Shown here: positions 43,456 to 53,458 of the stretch, in pieces
Layout of the letters: the number at the start of each line of letters is the position of its first letter
Numbering within the stretch: position 1 is the stretch's first letter
Assembly (NCBI GenBank): GCA_002370555.1
Contig: AP014718.1
Span: 2,976,001-3,040,000 of the forward strand
DNA: 64,000 nt
Reading direction: 5' to 3'
Source: Arthrobacter sp. Hiyo4
Lineage (GTDB): Bacteria; Actinomycetota; Actinomycetes; Actinomycetales; Micrococcaceae
Notes under the pieces: generated by a model
Seen by the model: only the letters and a program-made list of their open reading frames with translations
What the model was told of the DNA's origin: nothing
Databases searched by the model: none
Made by a program: the position numbers and the translations under genes

Positions 43456-43727
43456 CCTGGACGTGGGCAGCAAGCTACCGCCGGCGGCCAACCGTGTCCC
43501 AATTTCAGCGACGGCAGGTCGTCCCATCGCGATGTGCCCTTCATACGCTGGCTGGGCGCGGGGCATCGCGAGGGCAAGGTCCACGAGATCCTCGAAACGG
43601 CCTTCCCTGAACGCAGCCTCGCGCTCGGGTGATGCATGGAGCCAAACAGCGACCGGTCGATCAAGTTCCTGGCGCAGGTCCACCAGAGGCGCGCGGCGCC
43701 CATTGTCCGGGGAACCTGGGTGACCAC
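43455..43727 (-). CDS. hypothetical protein, frame uncertain
   Basis: A leftward coding-like stretch: VVTQVPRTMGAA, then in another frame PLVDLRQELDRPVAVWLHAS, FREGRFEDLVDLALAMPRAQ and GHIAMGRPAVAEIGTRLAAG. It follows the thioredoxin-fold gene on the same strand. The composition looks like real protein, with one base apparently lost near 43692, but no family is recognised and both ends are uncertain. Confidence 0.35.
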
Positions 43728-43771
43728 TGCAAAGTTCGACCCGCCGCTAGTGGCGGCGCCACCCGACCCCG

Positions 43772-44439
43772 CTACTTGGCGGCGTCGTCGAGCAGCTGCC
43801 GGAACTGGGCTTCGGTGTTGAGGGTGAGTTTTTCGCCGTTGAGGAAGAACGTGGGGGTGCCTGTGACGCCGAGCGATTTGCCGTCCGCGATGTCCCGGCG
43901 GATCCGTTCCTTGGCGTCCTCGGCCGCAACGTCCTGATCGAACTTTGCCATGTCGATGCCGAGGCCTTCCGCGTAGGTCCGGAACAGGGCGGCCTGGGAG
44001 TCCTGCTTTCCACCCCATTCCGGCTGGGTTGCGAACAGCTTCGTGACCATCGGTTCGTAATGCCCCTGGCGCGCGGCGGCTTCGACGGCGAGCGCTGCGG
44101 TGCCGGAGTTCAGGTGTCCGGGCAGGGGAAGTAGCGGTGGACGAAGGTGATCCGGTCCCCGTAGTCCTTCTTCAGTTGGCTCACCAAGGGCTCGGCAGCG
44201 TGGCAGGCCTCGCATTCAAAGTCCAGGAACTCGACCAGCTGGGCTTTCTCGGCCGCCGGGGCTGTGAGCCGGTGGCTGTCTTCCCGGACAACCGCGGGAT
44301 CAGCAGACGCCTGTGGCAAGGGCGCCGCGGGTTTGCTCGCGGTAAACAAGGCGAACCAGATCACGCCGCCAACCACAATGACCGCCAGAACGGTCCAGAT
44401 TGCTACTCGAACGTTGCGCGCAACAGTGACGGCACTCAT
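43772..44439 (-). CDS. membrane-anchored DsbA-like thioredoxin-fold protein
   Basis: About 222 residues. An N-terminal helix (VAIWTVLAVIVVGGVIWFAL) anchors an outward thioredoxin fold with the redox site FECEACHA and the cis-Pro region GVTGTPTFFLNGEKL. It probably oxidises or shuffles disulfides of exported proteins. One single-base loss is inferred near 44118, after VHRYFPCP. It ends DAAK. Confidence 0.85.
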
Positions 44440-44592
44440 TGGTTGGTGTCCCCTCAGATCAGAAACCAGGTAGCCCGATCATAGCCAGAGCTGGCCGCCA
44501 CACTGGGACGCTGCCCATCGCCCAGGCACCCGGCCGGACGGCGCGCGAATCCCGGCTGGCGTCCCTGGTGCGCAACCTCCAGCACCCTACAA

Positions 44593-44614
44593 TAGGTGCA
44601 TAAGTACGCACATA
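44593..44614. promoter_or_regulatory. possible ArsR-type operator before the MFS gene
   Basis: TAGGTGC (44593-44599) and GCACATA (44608-44614) form an imperfect inverted repeat with an 8-nt centre. It lies 23 bp before the start of the MFS/ArsR unit. Spacing fits winged-helix dimers of the ArsR family; this is inference. Confidence 0.4.
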
Positions 44615-44636
44615 TTGTTTAGATTGAGGGATCCGC

Positions 44637-45864
44637 ATGATCGAAGTTCTTGCCGTCCGCCCCTTTCGGAAGCTCTTCTCCGCCCAGATTGTGGCGTTGC
44701 TGGGACCGGTTTGCTGACCGTGGCCCTCGGACTGCTGGCGTTCGACCTTGCCGGAGTACAGGCCGGGGCCGTGCTCGGCACTGCGCTGACCATAAAGATG
44801 CTGGCCTACGTCTTCGTCGCTCCGGTCATGGCGGCGCTGGTGGAGCGGCTGCCAAAAAAGCCGGTCCTGGTGGGTGCGGACCTGGTCCGCGGAGGGATCG
44901 CCCTGATGCTGCCGGCGGTGGATCAGGCCTGGCAAATCTACGTGCTGGTCTTTGTGCTCCAGAGCGCCTCGGCGACGTTCACGCCCGCCTTCCAGTCCCT
45001 GATCCCGGCGGTGCTGCCGGACGAACGGCAGTACACGCGGGCCCTGTCACTCTCCCGCCTCGCGTATGACCTGGAATCACTGATCAGCCCGGCGCTGGCC
45101 GCCGCGCTCCTGTCCGTACTTACCTTCCACGAACTTTTCCTCGGCACCGTGGTGGGCTTTATTTTCTCCGCGGCGCTGGTGGTGACCACCAGCCTGCCTG
45201 CAGCACCGGCGGCCCGTCACGCAGGATCACTCTGGCGGCGAACCACACTCGGGGCACGGATCTTTGCGCAGACGCCGGAACTGCGGGGCCTCCTTGCCTT
45301 GAATCTGGCCGTCGCCGCCGTAACAGCCCTGGTGCTGGTCAACACGGTGGTCTATGCCCGGGACCTGTTCGGGGGATCCAACGCCGACGTCGCCGTCGCC
45401 CTGGCCTGTTTCGGCGCAGGCTCGATGGCTGCAGCACTCGGCGCACCCAAGGCGCTGGACCGAATAGCCGACCGTTCACTGATGATGGCCGGAGCCGCGA
45501 TTCTTGCCCTCGGCCTCTCCGGCACGTTTGTGCTGCTGGCGGCTGCCGGGCCGTGGCTCATGCTGCTGGTGCTCTGGGCTGCCCTGGGGCCGGAACCTCG
45601 ATGGTCAGCACCCCGTCGGCCCGGCTGCTGCGCCGCTCCGCGACGGAAAGCACCCGGACCTACATCTTCACCGCCCAGTTCTCCCTCTCCCACGCGTGCT
45701 TCATCATCACCTACCCGGTAGCCGGCTGGGTGGGTGCGTCCGCCGGCCAGCCTGCGGCCGCCGGGGTCCTGGCGGTGGTGGCTATGATCAGTACAGCAGC
45801 GGCCCTGAAATTCTGGCCGGCTGCCTCGAGGACCGGCGCAGAACCGGCCAGCAGGAAAAGGTGA
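44637..45864 (+). CDS. MFS transporter
   Basis: About 409 residues with 10-12 predicted helices. It opens MIEVLAVRPFRKLFSAQIVA and has MAALVERLPKKPVLVGADLV between helices 2 and 3, a variant of the MFS A-motif. Substrate unknown. The gene is followed 4 bp later by an ArsR regulator, so a metal, metalloid or drug effluxer controlled by it is plausible. Two single-base losses are inferred, near 44701 (in ALLGTGLLTVALG) and near 45591 (before GTSMVSTPSARLLRR). Confidence 0.82.
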
Positions 45865-45868
45865 TCCG

Positions 45869-46228
45869 GTGCAAGAGGCCCAACGCGTCAACACACCGAG
45901 CCTTCACCACCCCAGGCTCCCCGATGCCCGCCGGCTGGATGCCGCGACCGCCACATTCCGGATGCTCTCCGACCCCACCCGGCTGCACGTGCTCTGGCTC
46001 CTGACCCAGGAACCTGCCGACGTCACCACCCTGGTGGAACGCACTGGGGCCTCGCGGACCTCAGTCAGCCAGCACCTGGCCAAGCTCCGCTTCAGCGGCC
46101 TCGTCAGCACACAAAAAGTCAGCCGCAGGGTGGTCTACAGCATCGCGGACGGCCACCTGGCCCGGCTCGTCCTGGAAGGCCTGAACCACGCCGACCACAC
46201 CGTCACGGGGGAACCCAGCCACGGCTGA
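45869..46228 (+). CDS. ArsR family transcriptional regulator
   Basis: An intact 119-residue winged-helix protein: FRMLSDPTRLHVLWLLTQEP, VTTLVERTGASRTSVSQHLA and KLRFSGLVSTQKVSRRVVYS. There is no ELCVCDL-type Cys pair, so any effector site differs from classic ArsR; a C-terminal His cluster (HADHTVTGEPSHG) could bind metal. It is probably co-transcribed with the MFS gene and represses it. Confidence 0.88.
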   Translation: MQEAQRVNTPSLHHPRLPDARRLDAATATFRMLSDPTRLHVLWLLTQEPADVTTLVERTGASRTSVSQHLAKLRFSGLVSTQKVSRRVVYSIADGHLARLVLEGLNHADHTVTGEPSHG

Positions 46229-46313
46229 CCGTCCTGGCGGTAAGGGAAGCGCGCGGCCGCACGCTCCCCCAAAGCCGTGGGCATCGGCACATTGCAAAAA
46301 TACCCCATAGGGC

Positions 46314-46403
46314 ACTGAAGCGGCCCAGTTGGCCAAAGGCATTGTGACCGCCCAGGAAACCAAAATCCAGGGGATGAAGGGCCTGCTGGCCACCCTTTAC
46401 TAG
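46314..46403 (+). pseudogene. remnant of a DUF305 gene (last 29 codons)
   Basis: The frame TEAAQLAKGIVTAQETKIQG followed by MKGLLATLY and TAG closely matches the end of the complete DUF305 protein at 14825-15427 (QIVSAQEAEIKEMQGLLATL). Nothing resembling the His/Met clusters or a signal peptide lies upstream. The sequence AATACCCCATAGGGCA directly before it resembles a CsoR-type copper operator. Either a deletion removed most of a copper-responsive DUF305 gene, or the assembly lost it. Confidence 0.75.
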
Positions 46404-46411
46404 CAGCAGGT

Positions 46412-46440
46412 GGGCCGGCCCGCACTCCGCGGACCGGCCC
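46412..46440. terminator. hairpin between the DUF305 remnant and the CHRD gene
   Basis: GGGCCGGCCCGC and GCGGACCGGCCC pair with one mismatch around an ACTCC loop. It lies 9 bp after the remnant's stop and downstream of the leftward CHRD gene. Confidence 0.6.
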
Positions 46441-46527
46441 TACCTGTAGCCGTTCATTGCCGCCTTCAAGCCAAGCACGGCACTGGGGTTTCAGCCTTGC
46501 TGGCCCTAAAGGCGGGGAAGCGCTCCC

Positions 46528-47224
46528 TTAGCGCAGGAGGCCGCAGGCGGCGGGGTCGGTGGCCTCTGCCGGCAGGTTCGGGTCAAGCTCGCTAGCGCCT
46601 TCCGGATCGCTGAAGTTGTAGGTTCCGTTGGCGTCATAGTCCTGCCCATGAATCACCAGCACGCCCTCGCCGTCGCGGATGGCGTCAGCGATCTGCTTGG
46701 CGGTACCGATCCCGCCGGCACCGGGGTAGCCGGTCCCTGCCACATCCGTAAATTCGATGTTGTCCCGGCTGTAGTCATAGCTGCCGTCATGGGAGACGGG
46801 AACCGGGAAACGTCCAGGAAACTGGCCGGCGTGGTGTCGCCGGTGGTGTTGAGCGAGACCACAACAGGGCCGTAGGCCGGAACACCCTCGACAGTATTCA
46901 GCCGTCCGTCACCGTTGCTGTCCAGCGCCAGCGTGGGGCATTCGTTCATGGCCTGCTCGCCGTAATGGATGTGCTGGGCGTGCGGGCATCGGGCGTCAAC
47001 CCGGTGGCGTGGACCTCGATGTGCTGGATCTTCTGATTGCGGACAACAGCAGTGGCCGTGCCCGAAGCCCCGGAGCCATTAAGCTCCGTGAGGTTGGCTC
47101 TCAGCGTGACTGTCTTCTCCTCCGACTTTGGACTCTGAGCCATCACCGGTAGGGCACCGAGCGTCGCAGCCGCCAGCACTGCCACTCCGGCACCACCAAA
47201 AACCAACTTTGTATTCCGTTTCAC
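46528..47224 (-). CDS. exported CHRD-like domain protein
   Basis: About 232 residues. A signal peptide (VAVLAAATLGALPVMA) leads into a beta-rich domain: VTLRANLTELNGSGASGTAT, HIEVHATGLTPDAPHAQHIH, then NECPTLALDSNGDGRLNTVE, an Asp-rich loop resembling an EF-hand. The end is GEGVLVIHGQDYDANGTYNF and AACGLLR. CHRD-type proteins are exported, and their role in bacteria is unclear. GTG 47224 follows AGGAGTGAATC. Two single-base losses are inferred, near 46984 and 46797. Confidence 0.7.
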
Positions 47225-47427
47225 GATTCACTCCTTGGTCAGCGCCCACGGGGGACTCCCGGTGGTCGAGTGTGATTCGTACCACCACGCCTTCACGGAT
47301 GGGTCGTCACCCGAAAAAGCACGACGGCGGCATCCGGTGCTCGGCGGCGGCGGCACCCGCGCGTGTTAAGTTGAAAGGTACGACGGGCCGCACCGGGTCC
47401 GGCGCATCGGCTGGAAAGAGAAGTTCC

Positions 47428-48067
47428 GTGGAATCCCCCGCATCTGCCCCCGCACCCGTGAGGATCCTGACGGTCTGCACCGGCAACATCTGCCGTTCCC
47501 CCGTGGCCGAACGGCTGCTGCAGGCCGGGCTGGACCAGGTGATGCCGGGCGGATTTGAGGTCACCAGCGCCGGAACGCGGGCCATGGTGGGCGATCCGAT
47601 GCAGCCGCTGTCCGGCGACATTGTGCGAACTTTTGGCGGGAACCCGGACGGTTTCGTCTCGCGGCAGCTGACCAGCAAGATCCTGCGCGGCGTGGACCTG
47701 GTCCTCACCATGACCTCCGGCCACCGCGGCGAAGTGCTCCAGCTGGACGCCTCCCTGCTCAAGCGCACGTTCACCATCCGCGAGTTCGCCCGGATGCTCG
47801 ACGTCCTGGACGAGCGTGCGGACAGCGCCGCAAACGTTCCGGTAGCGGACGACGGCGGCAGTCCACTCAGTGCCAACACCGCCTTCTGGCGGGGCTGCCC
47901 GCGCGCGCCGCGTCCGTCCGGCACCTGTCGCTGCCGGCGGATTCGTCGGAGAACGACATCATCGACCCTACCGGCGCAGCCCCGAGATCTACCGCCAGAT
48001 GGAGGACGAACTGGCCCCTGCCATCGTTTCCATTCTGCGGCACGCGCGCCTGAACGCTCCCGCCTGA
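47428..48067 (+). CDS. low-molecular-weight protein-tyrosine phosphatase
   Basis: About 213 residues. The active-site loop CTGNICRS stands near residue 15 and the general-acid Asp in DIIDPYRRSPEIYRQMEDEL near 180. It is longer than the usual 150-160 because of an insert around residues 125-165. Such phosphatases often pair with tyrosine kinases that control polysaccharide export; the next gene is an LCP protein. GTG 47428 follows AAAGAGAAG. Losses are inferred near 47893 and 47971. Confidence 0.82.
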
Positions 48068-48155
48068 ACCGGCGAGCCGCCGTCGTACGTTACGGCTCGG
48101 AAACGACACGCTCCGCGTTGTAGCCGGAACCGGGTCCGAGGGCGGACACTAAGTC

Positions 48156-49261
48156 ATGGCGAGCACCCCAAGCGGTCCTGATCCGATCGGCCCGGCCCTT
48201 CCGGCCCCGAGCCTGCTGCGTCTGCCGCGCTGAAACGGCGCCGAATGATCGCGGCGGCGCTGTCGCTGGTACTGGTTGCCGTCGTCGCCGTGTCCGCCCT
48301 GCTGTTCACCAAGCCTGCCGCGGAAGTTGCCGCCCCGGTGCCCACCATCACTGACACCGCCACCCCACTCCTTCGGAGACGACACCGCCACCGCCCCGGC
48401 ACCGGCACCTCCCCCGCCGCCCGAACCCATCGCGGAACTCCCGCGGCGCCCATGAACATCCTGGTGATCGGCAGTGACAGCCGCGCGAACGCCCGGGAGC
48501 AGGCAGCCCACACCGCAGCCACGGGCGAATCGCAGGACCACCGCGCCGACACGCTCATGCTGGTCCACATCCCGGCCGACCGCCGCAGCGTGCACGTGGT
48601 GTCCCTCATGCGCGACCTGTACGTAAGCATCCCCGACTACGGCTTCTCCAAGATCAATGACAGCTTGCAGGTGGGCGGCATCCCGCTGGCCACGCGGACG
48701 GTGGAGTTCCTGATGGGGACCCACATCGACCACACCGTCATGCTGGACTTCCACGGTTTCAAGACGCTCACTGACGGGCTGGGCGGAATCGACGTGAACG
48801 TCACCGTGCCGTTCCAGTCCACTCACGAAACGCAGCACGTCTTCACAGCTGGGGTGAACCACCTCGACGGCCAGGCGGCACTGGAATTCGTCCGCGAGCG
48901 CTACGCCTTCGCTGACGGCGACTTCCAGCGGGTCAGGAACCAGCAGACGTTCCTCCGCGCCATCCTTGCCCGGCTGACCAGCGACGGCGCCCTGCACGAC
49001 GTGACTGCGGTGCGGGCCCTGGTGAATTTCGCATCCGGCTACCTTACGGTGGACCAGGGCTTCGATCCTGTGGGCGTCGCGATCCTGGCCTACGGCATGC
49101 GCGGCATCGACCCCAACGCCGTTGTTTCGCTCACGCTGCCGACAGCCGGGTTGGGCACGGCACCAGGAGGGGCGTCGGTGGTGTTCCCGGACTACGGCGG
49201 GATCGCCCAGGTGGCCGCGGCAATGCGCGAAGGCCGGCTGCCCGAGTACGCGGGCGGGTAG
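48156..49261 (+). CDS. LytR-CpsA-Psr (LCP) family protein
   Basis: About 369 residues. A short cytoplasmic Pro/Ala-rich start, one helix (IAAALSLVLVAVVAVSALLF), a Pro-rich linker, then the LCP domain: NILVIGSDSR, HRADTLMLVHIPADRR, VVSLMRDLYVSIP, KINDSLQVGG, GGIDVNV and FVRERYAFADGDFQRVRNQQ. LCP enzymes move lipid-linked polymers onto peptidoglycan. Downstream of the phosphatase it fits envelope-polymer control. Three or four single-base losses are inferred, one between 48180 and 48235 and others in the Pro-rich linker at 48360-48450. Confidence 0.88.
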
Positions 49262-49342
49262 TACGCCGGGGGTGATTGCCTGTCACCAGCGGGCGGGCAG
49301 CAAGTGAAACGGCCCCGGCCTGAGCCGGGAGCCATCTGTGTG

Positions 49343-49536
49343 TCAGCTACGCGTCGGGTCCGGACGCAACGGTGCCGGCCCGGATCCGGGACGGGCAGCG
49401 GGCCGGCGGTTCCGGCGTTGGGATGGGGCTGGCCTGTCCGGTCCGGGTGGCCGGGATGGGTGGGCTCGGGATTGAAGGGATCCGGGCCTGGTTCCGGCGG
49501 GAACGGCTCTGGTTCGTGCACTGGCGGGATGGTCAT
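49343..49536 (-). CDS. small proline-rich hypothetical protein
   Basis: About 64 residues. GAGGGGAAGTTCC precedes the ATG at 49536. The sequence TIPPVHEPEPFPPEPGPDPF continues as a Pro/Glu/Asp-rich disordered chain and, with one base restored near 49377, ends APLRPDPTRS before TGA at 49343. The good ribosome site is the main argument that it is real; no family is known. Confidence 0.45.
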
Positions 49537-49603
49537 GGAACTTCCCCTCTCACGCTGGGCGGGTACGCATTGCGTGATCAGGATACTCCCGCCCGCCCCA
49601 CCA

Positions 49604-49679
49604 ACGCTCTCTCACATCCTGGGCGAATTTCCCGAACGCTCTCTCACATCCTGGGCGAATTTCCCGAACCCTCTCTCAC
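49604..49679 (-). repeat. 32-bp-phased GTGAGAGAGCGT array, cluster 2
   Basis: On the minus strand three cores occupy 49604-49615, 49636-49647 and 49668-49679, 32 bp apart; the last has GGGT instead of GCGT. Both 20-nt linkers are identical, a sign of recent tandem duplication. It lies between the LCP gene and a leftward hypothetical gene. Confidence 0.85.
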
Positions 49680-49713
49680 CCCGGCTGTGAGTGCGTTCTG
49701 GTCCGACCTGCTT

Positions 49714-50127
49714 CTAGGCCGGACGGCGCAGTCGGACCGGGCGGGAAACGGGCACCTTGGGTGCTTCGCCGGCTTCCCGCATCAGCGGGACGGCGAAGCT
49801 CACCACCAGGCGGGCGTTGGCGTCGTCCGTGGATCTGATGGTCAGGCTTCTGGTGCCGGGCGGCAGGGACGGAGTGAATACCTGCAGATTGCGGGAGCCG
49901 AGGCTGGCCGAGTCACGGAACGTGTATTGCGTGCCCCAGTGGTCTTCGATGGCAATTTCCGGGACGGCTCTCCCGGCGGCGGATTCCACGTGGATGTTGA
50001 CCACCAGGCACGTGCTCCAGACTTCGACGGAGAGCACCGTGAACTCTGCGCCGGGTGTCAGGTGTAGGCCGTACGTGGGCGGCAGGAGCATCTTCCGGAG
50101 GATGCCTTTCGGAATCAGGTTTCGCAT
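49714..50127 (-). CDS. conserved hypothetical beta-rich protein
   Basis: 137 residues, intact. It begins MRNLIPKGILRKMLLPPTYG and continues as alternating strands (GAEFTVLSVEVWSTCLVVNI, EIAIEDHWGTQYTFRDSA, LPPGTRSLTIRSTDDANARL), predicting a beta-sandwich. No signal peptide is evident. No family recognised. The upstream start at 50139 (MGAK) is an alternative. Confidence 0.6.
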   Translation of the reverse strand: MRNLIPKGILRKMLLPPTYGLHLTPGAEFTVLSVEVWSTCLVVNIHVESAAGRAVPEIAIEDHWGTQYTFRDSASLGSRNLQVFTPSLPPGTRSLTIRSTDDANARLVVSFAVPLMREAGEAPKVPVSRPVRLRRPA

Positions 50128-50246
50128 CTTCGCCCCCAATATTACTAAAGAGTGCTTCCAATTAGCCCGCGATTATGACGCCCTGTCAAGGTCCCTACTC
50201 AGCCTTCTGCGGCAACCCGCACCAGCATGGCCAGGGACGCAAAGAA

Positions 50247-50274
50247 GTGGTCCCCGGCCGGGGCCGGGGACCAC
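50247..50274. terminator. GC-rich hairpin with T-rich tail on the minus strand
   Basis: GTGGTCCCCGGCC and GGCCGGGGACCAC pair perfectly around a 2-nt centre. Read leftward it is followed by TTCTTTGCG, so it can act as a terminator in that direction. Confidence 0.55.
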
Positions 50275-50460
50275 CGTATCGGAAGGGTCGCCCGCAGACT
50301 GCCGATGCGCTGTCTGGCGCTGTGGCGTGCCGAAACGGCTAACCGCCCTATGAAGGCAGATGAAAAAGAACGCGTCCGGATCCTCCCGGTAATGCCGTTT
50401 TAGCACCCGGGGGAGGGCGGTTCAAGGGGTTCCGGCCGGTAACTTAGCGGCTTTCCCCAA

Positions 50461-50572
50461 ACCCTCTCTCACTTTTGGCGGGTTTTCGAGCGACGCTCTC
50501 TCCCTCCCGTTCCGCAGCGGCGCGGGAAGTGAGAGAGCGTTGGGAAATTTGGCATCAAAAGTGATAGAGCGT
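50461..50572. repeat. 32-bp-phased GTGAGAGAGCGT array, cluster 3 (head-to-head pairs)
   Basis: Two minus-strand cores at 50461-50472 and 50493-50504 and two plus-strand cores at 50529-50540 and 50561-50572, 32 bp apart within each pair. Single substitutions occur (GGGT, GGGAGAGAGCGT, GTGATAGAGCGT). The linkers differ from the other clusters. The array ends 65 bp before the oligopeptidase start. Confidence 0.82.
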
Positions 50573-50637
50573 CCGGGCCGGGCTACCCCGGTAGCGAACG
50601 GCCCCCGGTTGTCCGCCCGGCTCTATATATTGAAGGA

Positions 50638-52877
50638 ATGACCCAGACTCCGCTGCAGGATTCCGCAATTTCGTCCGCCGCTTCCTCCCCCACGCCACCG
50701 GTGGCCAAGAAGGTCCCGCACGAGCGGACGCACCATGGCGACACTTTCGTGGACAACTACGAGTGGCTGCGCGAGAAGGAATCCGCCGAGGTGGTTGAGC
50801 ACCTGAAGGCCGAGAACGCCTACCAGGAGGCCGTCACCGCCCACCAGGAGCCGTTGCGCGAGGCCATCTTCCAGGAAATCAAGGGCCGTACGCAGGAGAC
50901 AGACCTGTCTGTCCCAAACCGCAAGGACGGCTGGTGGTACTTCAGCCGCTCGGTTGAGGGCAAGGAGTACGGCATCCAGTGCCGCGTCCGTGCCCAGGAC
51001 TCCGGCAACCCCGTGGCCGACTGGACTCCCCCCGCAGTGGAGGCCGGCGTCGACATTCCGGGCGAGGAAGTTCTGCTGGACGGCAACATTGAAGCCGAAG
51101 GCAAGCCGTTCTTCTCGGTGGGCGGCTCGGCCGTCACGGTGGACGGGACCCTCTACGCCTACGCCGTGGACAACTCCGGCGACGAACGTTTCACCCTCCG
51201 CATCAAGGACCTCCGCACGGGTGAACTCCTGCCGGACGTGATTGAGAACATCTTCTACGGCGTCAGTTTCTCCCCCGACGGCACCCGCATTTTCTACACC
51301 GTGGTGGATGATTCGTGGCGACCGTACCAGGTCAAGTCCCACGTCCTGGGCACGCCGGTCACCGACGATGAGGTGATCTACCAGGAGGACGACGTCGCCA
51401 TGTGGCTAGGCTTTGAGCTCTCCTCCGACAGGCGCCACCTCGTGCTGGGCATCGGCTGCTCCGAGTACAGCGAGACCCGCCTGCTGCGTTTCGATGACCC
51501 GACGGCGGCCCTCACCACCGTGATTTCGCGGGACGAACGCGTCCTCTATGAGGCCGAGCCCTTCCTGCTCACCGGTCCTGACGGCGAAAAATCAGAACGC
51601 ATTCTGCTCACCCACAACCGCGGTGCCATCAACTCCATGGTCTCCCTGGTGGACCCCGCCGAGCTCGCCAGGCCGCTGGCGGAGCAGCACTGGAGTACCG
51701 TCGTCGAGCATTCCGACGACGTCCGCGTCAACGGTGCCGGCGTCACCTCCTCCCACCTGATTGTGTCCGTCCGCAAAGACACCATCGAACGCGTCCAGGT
51801 GATGGGACTGGCCGGCCTGGGTACGCCCGCTCAGGAAGCTCCGGTGGAACCGGCGTTCGACGAGGAGTTGTACACGGCTGGCGTCGGCGGTTCGGACTAC
51901 GAGGCACCGGTCATCCGGCTGGGCTACACGTCCTACTTCACGCCGTCGCGCGTGTACGATTTTGTGCTGCCCACCCCGGCGCAGCCCGCCGGCGAACTGC
52001 TGCTCCGCAAGGAAAGCCCGGTGCTGGGCGGCTACGACGGCAGCGACTACGCGGCTACCCGCGAATGGGCCGACGCCGCGGACGGCACCAAAATCCCGCT
52101 GTCCGTGCTGCGGCATAAAGCCGTAAAGCAGGACTCGACGGCGGCGGCCTGGTCTACGGGTACGGCTCCTATGAGATGAGCATGGATCCGGGTTTCGGCA
52201 TCGCGCGGCTGTCGCTGTTGGACCGCGGTGTGGTGTTTGTGATCGCGCACATCCGCGGCGGCGGCGAGCTGGGCCGGCACTGGTATGAGGACGGCAAGAA
52301 GCTCGCCAAGAAGAACACCTTCACCGACTTCGTGGACGCCACGGACTGGCTGGCAAAATCCGGCTGGGTGGATCCGTCCCGGATTGCGGCGCTGGGCGGC
52401 TCTGCGGGCGGTCTGCTGATGGGCGTGGTGGCCAACCTGGCACCGGAGAAGTACGCCGCAGTGGTGGCGCAGGTGCCGTTCGTGGACGCCCTCACCACCA
52501 TCCTGGACCCCGAGCTTCCGCTGTCCGCCCTGGAATGGGAGGAATGGGGCAACCCCATCACGGATCCCGAGGTGTACGCCTACATGAAGTCGTATTCGCC
52601 GTATGAGAACGTGCATTCAGTGGCTTACCCCAAGGTGGCTGCGGTGACCTCGTTCAACGACACGCGTGTGCTCTACGTGGAGCCGGCCAAGTGGGTCCAG
52701 GAACTGCGGAACAAGACCACCGGCACAGAGCCCGTGGTGATGAAGATCGAAATGGACGGCGGCCACGGCGGCGCGTCAGGACGATACGTCCAGTGGCGCG
52801 AGCGGGCGTGGGACTACGCGTTCATCGCCGACTCCCTGGGCGCCACGGACCTGCTGCCCGGGGCCGGCATCAAGTAA
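50638..52877 (+). CDS. S9 family oligopeptidase (oligopeptidase B/prolyl oligopeptidase type)
   Basis: About 746 residues. An N-terminal beta-propeller (residues 70-430, with VSFSPDGTRIFYTVVDDSWR) is followed by the alpha/beta-hydrolase: GYGSYEMSMDPGF, HIRGGGELGRHWYEDGKKLA, nucleophile Ser in ALGGSAGGLLMG, and His in DGGHGGASGR near residue 710. It cleaves short peptides in the cytoplasm, probably after basic residues by resemblance to oligopeptidase B. One base is lost near 52143. TATATT six bases before the ATG suggests a leaderless mRNA; the closest purine run (GAAGGA) abuts the start. Confidence 0.9.
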
Positions 52878-52904
52878 CCCCCTCGGACCCCCGGATCTCG
52901 CCGC

Positions 52905-53372
52905 TCAGCCGTCATCCCTGCCGTATTCGGGGTGCTCGGCCAGCAGTTCGGCGAGGGTCTCAAGATTGGCGCGGACAGTCCGGGCCTGGGCTTGTTCCAC
53001 GAACCGGTCGGCGAGTTTACCGAACACCCCGCCCAGGCCAGATGCCGCATCGATCCGGAAGTTCAGGCGGGTCCCGTCACCTTCAGGTTCCAGGACGTTG
53101 GTGACGGTGAATTCCAGCTTTCCTTCCACCGAGCGGGACACAAAGCGGGTTGGAGGCTGGAATTCGATGACCTCCGTTGTCCAGTCGAATTTCCTGCCCA
53201 CCACTTTGCTGGCGCCCTTGACCCGGGTACCGACTGCAACAGGCTCGGTCCCGACCGTTTCGGCATGGACGGCCGAGGAGTCCCAGACTGGTATGTTTTC
53301 GCCCTTTTACAGGAAATTGAAGACTTCCTGTGGCGGGCGGGCAATGTAGACGTTTTCTTCCACGGTGGGCAT
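52905..53372 (-). CDS. SRPBCC (polyketide cyclase-like) protein with an in-frame stop
   Basis: The frame opens PTVEENVYIARPPQEVFNFL, then TAA at 53307-53309, and continues in the same frame with KGENIPVWDSSAVHAETVGT, VGRKFDWTTEVIEFQPPTRF and the helix ADRFVEQAQARTVRANLETL. This is a START/SRPBCC lipid- or ligand-binding fold of about 155 residues. Unlike nearly all other lesions here the frame is unchanged, so this is a nonsense codon or two compensating errors. GGAGGGTCCG precedes ATG 53372. Ligand unknown. Confidence 0.72.
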
Positions 53373-53458
53373 CGGACCCTCCATGGACACGCCTGTTGCC
53401 AGCGCGGCATGGCCGGCAGCTAGGCACAACGCCAGTTTGGCCTTGGCCCAGCAGGCAG

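Larger units (their letters stand above)
50140..50637. other. 498-bp region upstream of the oligopeptidase gene
   Basis: No confident gene is seen. A leftward frame at 50173-50406 (start MLKRHYREDPDAFFFICLHR) looks protein-like for 40 residues only. The region contains a 13-bp hairpin, the cluster 3 repeat array, and, at its right end, TATATT six bases before the ATG of the next gene. Confidence 0.5.

Noticed and set aside
50173..50406. A leftward 77-codon gene
   Set aside because: Only the first 40 residues look protein-like; the rest is a GC-rich terminator hairpin read as codons. Left as a note in the region entry.
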